Source: Rotaria sp. Silwood1 | Lineage: Eukaryota; Rotifera; Eurotatoria; Philodinida; Philodinidae | Length of the DNA: 64,000 nt | Assembly (NCBI GenBank): GCA_905250075.1 | Contig: CAJNOP010000547.1 | Location: 1 to 64,000 of the forward strand | Reading direction: 5' to 3' | Part shown: piece by piece, positions 59,002 through 64,000 of the stretch | How the letters are laid out: each line of letters starts with the position of its first letter | How positions within the stretch are numbered: position 1 is the first letter of the stretch | Notes under the pieces: generated by a model | Told to the model about the DNA's origin: nothing | What the model saw: only the letters and a program-made list of their open reading frames with translations | Databases searched by the model: none | Program-made: the position numbers and the translations under genes

Positions 59002-61818
59002 CGGTTGATCTATATTGTTAGAAACAAGAAAACAAGAAAACGTGTTATATAATGTTTGAAAGAAGTTAAGCAATATATGTGAGTGTCAGCGAACAGATGA
59101 GTTTAGAAAAAGAAACCATGATAGATGATTTTATAGCTTACTTGAGTACATATCTTTTCACGTTGTTGTCAAACATAAGACATTGAAATATGAGCCATTA
59201 CTTCTTTTTGTTCGTTTTTTATGATATTGATACGCCTATAATAGATTAACACTCATAAAATACATCAACGCAAAATGTTCTCTAGTCAACAGATGACAAA
59301 TAAATGCAGACAAAAGTGATTGATGATTTTTTTTCTCATAAAAATTCTCCCATTTTCGAATTTGATATTTTTCTTTCTTGTAAACGAATAAATCAATTCC
59401 ATCGGTTTTGTAAAGTTTCTCCATTAAATATTTTAATAATCATGGTAAAAGAAAAGAAATCTTCATGATTTGTCAGAAATGAAAAGCATTATTAATCGAT
59501 ATCATCGTTTGAATGCAAAATAACCACGATCTCTTGAATTAGATGCGTTCATATGTAATAAATCAATATTGATGAAGGTAGAATTTCATTCCATTGATAA
59601 TTGACTATATTAATGCTATTTTTGTCTTTAGATATGAATTTCATAGGCAAACTTCTTTCAATGATGATTGAAGTTATCGGATATCGATTATTCGGATAAA
59701 GTGAAAATACGACCCGACAATAATTAAAATACCACAAAAGGGATCATCGAGGACTAAATTTCGTCTTTTATTTCATTATGGCTCTTTCTAATTTTCAGCA
59801 TGTCAAAGTCATTGTGTTGTCTATGAAGAATTAGTCGATTTTATGTAAAAGGCAATATTGAATTGACTTTTTAATGACATGTTTACAAATAAATACCGTT
59901 TATCATTTAGTACTATCCAAAGATAAAGAATTTCAGATAAATCAGATCGAAGACCTGCTTCGATGATAAAGTTCTCTTGAAAATTAAAGATCAAATGAAG
60001 GATATAATCATTGTTGAATGCATAGAATTTATTTGAGAATATGAATGTATCAACCGAGTTATGATTGTTTTACTGAATTTTTGACTCAGCTTCAATCACA
60101 TATCTTGAAAATGAAAAATCTGAAATTAAACGCAAAACTTTGACCACGTCTACGTCGAGTCATCTGTAGAATATCTTGAAAGTGTCAGCTGGAAAGTCAG
60201 TTCTTTCATTGAGATATCGAATTTGAAAAAAATTACTCGTTTCTTACAGACACGATACAAAAGTCGAGTTGACTTAAAAATTTAATTTTTCGACAATAAA
60301 TATTCTTTTCGACTGAAACTTTTAGATTGTTCTATGAATCATTAGACCTATTCATTGGCAAAATTCCATATTCCAAAAATCCATGGAGATTAACGCTTTT
60401 AAACTATTTTTCTAGTTTTATTGAGATCTCTTTTTGTGGGCTAAAAACAATTTTGCAAAAGCTATAATTTTTTCTTGTTTGTGCTGGGACTGTTTCTCAG
60501 AAGTTCAGATCTTCATCTTAAAATAACCGATGCTCTATAATAAATGCGGCTAGTTATATTTCATAACTTCCTCAACTAGGTTTTGTAAGAGAAATCCGTT
60601 TCCAGTCTTCAGATATTCTGTGCTGAATTCTCTACAATCTCGTACAAGAATAGATAAAATTAAGTCTTTATGAAGAAAAATAACGAGGCTCTAGTAAGAT
60701 TCACCAAAATCAGCAGCTCTCTAAATGTTTCATCGGAAAATTTCAATATTCTTTTCCTATCATTGGGCAAATATTAAGACTTGTCGGAGATAGTATTTTC
60801 TACGATTTTTTCGAGAGCTGAGCATAAAATCTTTTTAGACTAAGCGCCAGTTTCTATTTCAAGACGTTATACCAAATTCATTGAAGAATCCTCGAAACAC
60901 TGCATCGCAGTTTGGAACACAACTCATCAAAAGTTTGTTAAAAATATTAAAAAAATAAGAATAAGGTTGTTCTTCTTTCATGTCTAGCACTGTTAACGGA
61001 AGCAATCAGGCAATCGTATTTTTTACGTACTTCCTTAGTATGAAGTAAATGAATTTCACAATGACAGCTCGATGACAGCGGAAGGAAATGTCTTATGAGC
61101 AAAAAAAAGGCAAATACAAAAGACAAGTACACCACTTTAGAAAAAGAATAAGTAGATGTTTAAAGCAATTTTATCTTTGCAAAAAAAATGTATCTCAATA
61201 AACAAGTCACTTACAGAACTGGAACTATTGCCATTATGCTTTATTAGAAGCTTTTCTTTTCAACTAGTTATCATATTATTCTTTTCATAATTGCTTTTCA
61301 ATGTCATTAACAATATCGATATTATTTTAATCAAAGAAAGAAGTACTAATTAATTTTTCAGGACAAGCAGAGAACAAGAAAATGATGCTTAAAATAATGA
61401 CATCCTCATTTTAAAAAAATAGAAACTCGAGAGTGGTACTTTTGTGTTACAAAGAAAATCGATGAAGTTAGCCATATTGTTCAATGAGAGAGACAAGCCT
61501 AATTTATTTGATCAAAATACCAAGACTGTTGGCTGTGTCAAAGTAGCAGCATGACTAATTAATAACTGAACAAGAAGTCAGTAAGTTCCTACATAAAAAA
61601 TAGCTCTAGCAAATTTCTGAGGAAGAATAATAGATGTGAAAAATTTCAAATCGAAAGTACTTTTCGAACGTTCAGAAATAGTTCTTTCTACTTAAGAAGA
61701 TTATATCATGCCATTTTCATATCTAGAAGTTCCCATACTATTTCGGAATGTTCTAAACTATGGTAATTGATTAGATTCAGAAAATATTGGCAGCGCATTG
61801 CGAGTTTTTCTTTGCTCA
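59002..61818. other. No gene recognised
   Basis: AT-rich sequence with short chance frames only. Confidence 0.4.
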
Positions 61819-62377
61819 TTAAACTTTGTTGATAGATTTCTCTATCCCTGACCAAGGATTTTGAACATCTGAAATGAATTTTCAATGACCTAACAACAAG
61901 TAAAAACTGCGTTACCATTCTTTAAAAAAATAGAAAAAAGTAGCTGCTTACCACTGTTTTTCAAACTGGTTTCGTCATATCCCATCATGAGATCATTTTT
62001 TATTAATACTTGAATGATGCTGTTTTTATCATCTCAATCCGTCAATTTCTGATCGTTTATAGGATGTCCTTAGATGATCACATACAATTTAATTAGAACA
62101 TCGTAACATATTGAAAATGTTGAAGAAATATTGAGACATCGAATAGAGAAAGAGTCAAAGCTTACGAGACATAAGGGAGATGAACAATATTAAAAAAAAA
62201 TTGTTGAATCTTAGTATGAAAGTCATCATTTTCGACGTTTTCACTTGCTGAACGAGATGGAAGTAGCTGGTTGTCATGTAATGTAAGGAGGCCATAAAAA
62301 TCGAAAAACGGCACTAATGATTGCGTATTCTTATCCTTTTTACCAAAAGTGAATTGATATGAGTAAGGAGACACCAT
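61819..62377 (-). CDS. Possible small three-exon gene, family unknown
   Basis: A model with ATG 62377, exon 62377-62166, GTAAGC donor, exon 62019-61952 (after ACAG acceptor) and a last exon from about 61869 to TAA 61819. Phases agree across the joins. The protein contains QSLVPFFDFYGLLTLHDNQL, HTKIQQFFFNIVHLPYV and IKNDLMMGYDETSLKNSG, which look protein-like rather than random. About 110 residues, no recognised domain. The last join gives only 17 residues, so the 3' end is uncertain. Confidence 0.3.
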
Positions 62378-64000
62378 ATATTAATAAAAACAGATAGAGC
62401 ATAACTACAATCTCAATGAGGTATCTCATCGAAACATTCGAACGAGTAAGATTTAGTACTCTTGCATAAAAAAGTTAGAAATTTACATTTGAAACTTTCA
62501 TATAGTATCTCACTAAGTGCTTAACATATAGCGTTTATCTCGTGAAAAACCAGTGGAAAACGATGGGAGTGAAGAAAGAAGGTTCATAACAAAAACCATT
62601 TCCAATGAGAAATAAAAGTTGCTTATAAAAGAACATTGCGTTTCTTCTGTTTCGTTTGTTCCATGTGCATTTTAAATAGTCATTGTAATCATAAGCATGT
62701 TTGAATCGTTAGCGATGGTTTAAAAAAAGAAAAACACAGCAAATGATGTCGGATAAGTTGGACCCGTATGCCATTGGGCATGAAGCTGATCACAAATGTT
62801 CATGGTTCAATTTTTTCGAGTTTTTGACTTCTCACTTCGATCCTTCACATAGTTGGCCAGGCTGATATTTGACAGTATTTTTCGTGAACATTCGCCAAAT
62901 GGACGGAGTGTACATGGCTTTCACTAGTAGTGGCAAAAGCCCGATACATCATAGGAGCGCCATTCTTTTTAAATTCAAGCTTCTTTTTCCAAACAAAATA
63001 AAAAGCCGTTTTTTTATTGCAACAAAAAATTAAGAGTTAAAACTCTAATGCGTTGTCAATAATTGAAGCAGAAGGTTTCAAAATTTTGCAAGTTTTATGA
63101 GTTTCAACCAATTTTAATCTACTTTTTACTATGCTCTGACAAATTCAGCGAATACATCTATTCCTAAAAGTAAATAGATTGTAACACTTCTAAGTTTATC
63201 GCCTTCATACAAATTATCACTAGCTAATGCAACATATCATCATTTTTTTTTATCTTGTTGGTAGTTATTTTGGCAATGAAAAAAAAAAGAAAATTTCCAC
63301 TTGAAGTTGTCACTGTTATTGTTAATTTCATCATCGGTGAATTTTTTTCATTGCTTTGTTTATTTTGAGGATATGGTATTTGTTACTTAAGTTTCCACTC
63401 ACGCTTTTACATGATATTAACTTATATATGATCATATCCAAGTGTATCATTAACGCATTATTCGATGTGTCTGTTGTTGATTAGCAAAAGTCATGTAGAT
63501 TGTTCTTCTTGACCCTTTAAAATGCTGAGAAGAAAACACGGTAAATCGCAAAAAATCTCTGAAACGTTTTTCTTTTTTCAGACAACGATCTTGTTTTATT
63601 GAAACTCATAAATAATAAGATTGTTAGTAAAATACGCAAAAGTCTATGAGCAGATCGTAAGAAGAGAAACTATGTTCTGACTCTACGCTTAGGTATAGGT
63701 CGTTGAGTTATGTATCAACACTATCAAAAACCTATAAACTACACTTGTCTAAAGCTATTTCAGTATCTGAATATTATTTAAATTATTTATGGTTGGAAAA
63801 AAACTGTAGATAACATGAATACTTAAGTGTTCGTTGGCATTCGTGAATACATCTTGATTAGGTCTATCTAGTGGTCTAATCCGAATGCAATTTTCTTTCA
63901 TACTATGTGTTCGTAGGTATTGGCCTTTTTTTACTATTATTTAAAAGATAGTAATGATGGCATACCATATGCACATGTATCTGACACATTTTCTCCGCGC
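62378..64000. other. No gene recognised to the window end
   Basis: AT-rich sequence. I see no supported gene, RNA or repeat boundary. Confidence 0.4.

Noticed and set aside
1..64000. CRISPR array, prophage or bacterial operon
   Set aside because: Direct repeats lack regular spacers, genes are spliced, and no ribosome-binding sites or operon packing are seen.

Overview
The window is AT-rich eukaryotic DNA (64 kb, one 10-N assembly gap) and most probably comes from a bdelloid rotifer. This rests on four things seen here. Genes have short introns, mostly about 45-75 nt, with GT..AG ends. Several families are ones I associate with bdelloid genomes (divergent F-box proteins, rhodopsin-like receptors, TIR-SAM proteins, ZZ/nucleoredoxin-like proteins, kelch-repeat fragments). 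One gene looks bacterial in origin. And more than 20 loci carry G-rich TGTGGG/TGTGAG-type motifs, which resemble the bdelloid telomere repeat as I recall it. No species can be named from the sequence alone.

Layout. 0-5 kb: repeats, two large inverted repeats, a decayed glutamine-rich gene and a multi-TM gene fragment. 5.6-9.6 kb: gene remnants, an F-box gene with one in-frame stop, and an MpaB/DUF2236 oxygenase-like gene with one in-frame stop. 13.8-14.6 kb: a foldback element built on GGTACC blocks. 14.7-17.1 kb (-): a complete nine-exon MAP kinase kinase-like gene. 17-22 kb: no gene seen. 22.8-24.3 kb (-): an intronless LRR plus NEL-type E3 ubiquitin ligase gene, the architecture of bacterial secreted effectors. 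24.3-30 kb: many G-rich foldbacks, a kelch fragment and a 276-bp element with 10-bp target duplications. 30.4 kb (-): a small Gly/Ala-rich protein with cysteine-rich ends. 33.2-35.9 kb (-): a broken array of ubiquitin-like domains ending in a YHG-type, ADP-ribosyltransferase-like domain. 37.2-40 kb (-): a four-exon helical-repeat/TIR/SAM gene. 42-46 kb: pseudogenes. 47.2-47.7 kb: a 480-bp hAT-like foldback MITE. 50.5-52.2 kb: a PBZ-like zinc-finger gene with an amidotransferase-like domain, interrupted by the gap. 54.1-55.1 kb: an intronless 7TM receptor. 57-59 kb (-): a seven-exon pentameric ligand-gated channel subunit. 59-64 kb: largely empty, with one weak gene model.

The intact models are the MAP2K, LRR-NEL, small Gly/Ala-rich, TIR-SAM, 7TM receptor and ligand-gated channel genes. 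Between them are many genes broken by one or a few nonsense codons or frameshifts and many short non-autonomous elements with terminal inverted repeats. This looks like accessory, possibly subtelomeric, sequence where acquired and duplicated genes arrive and decay. The genes do not form one pathway. Ubiquitin and ADP-ribose/NAD themes do recur: NEL ligase, Ubl array with ART-like domain, TIR, and PBZ-like fingers.
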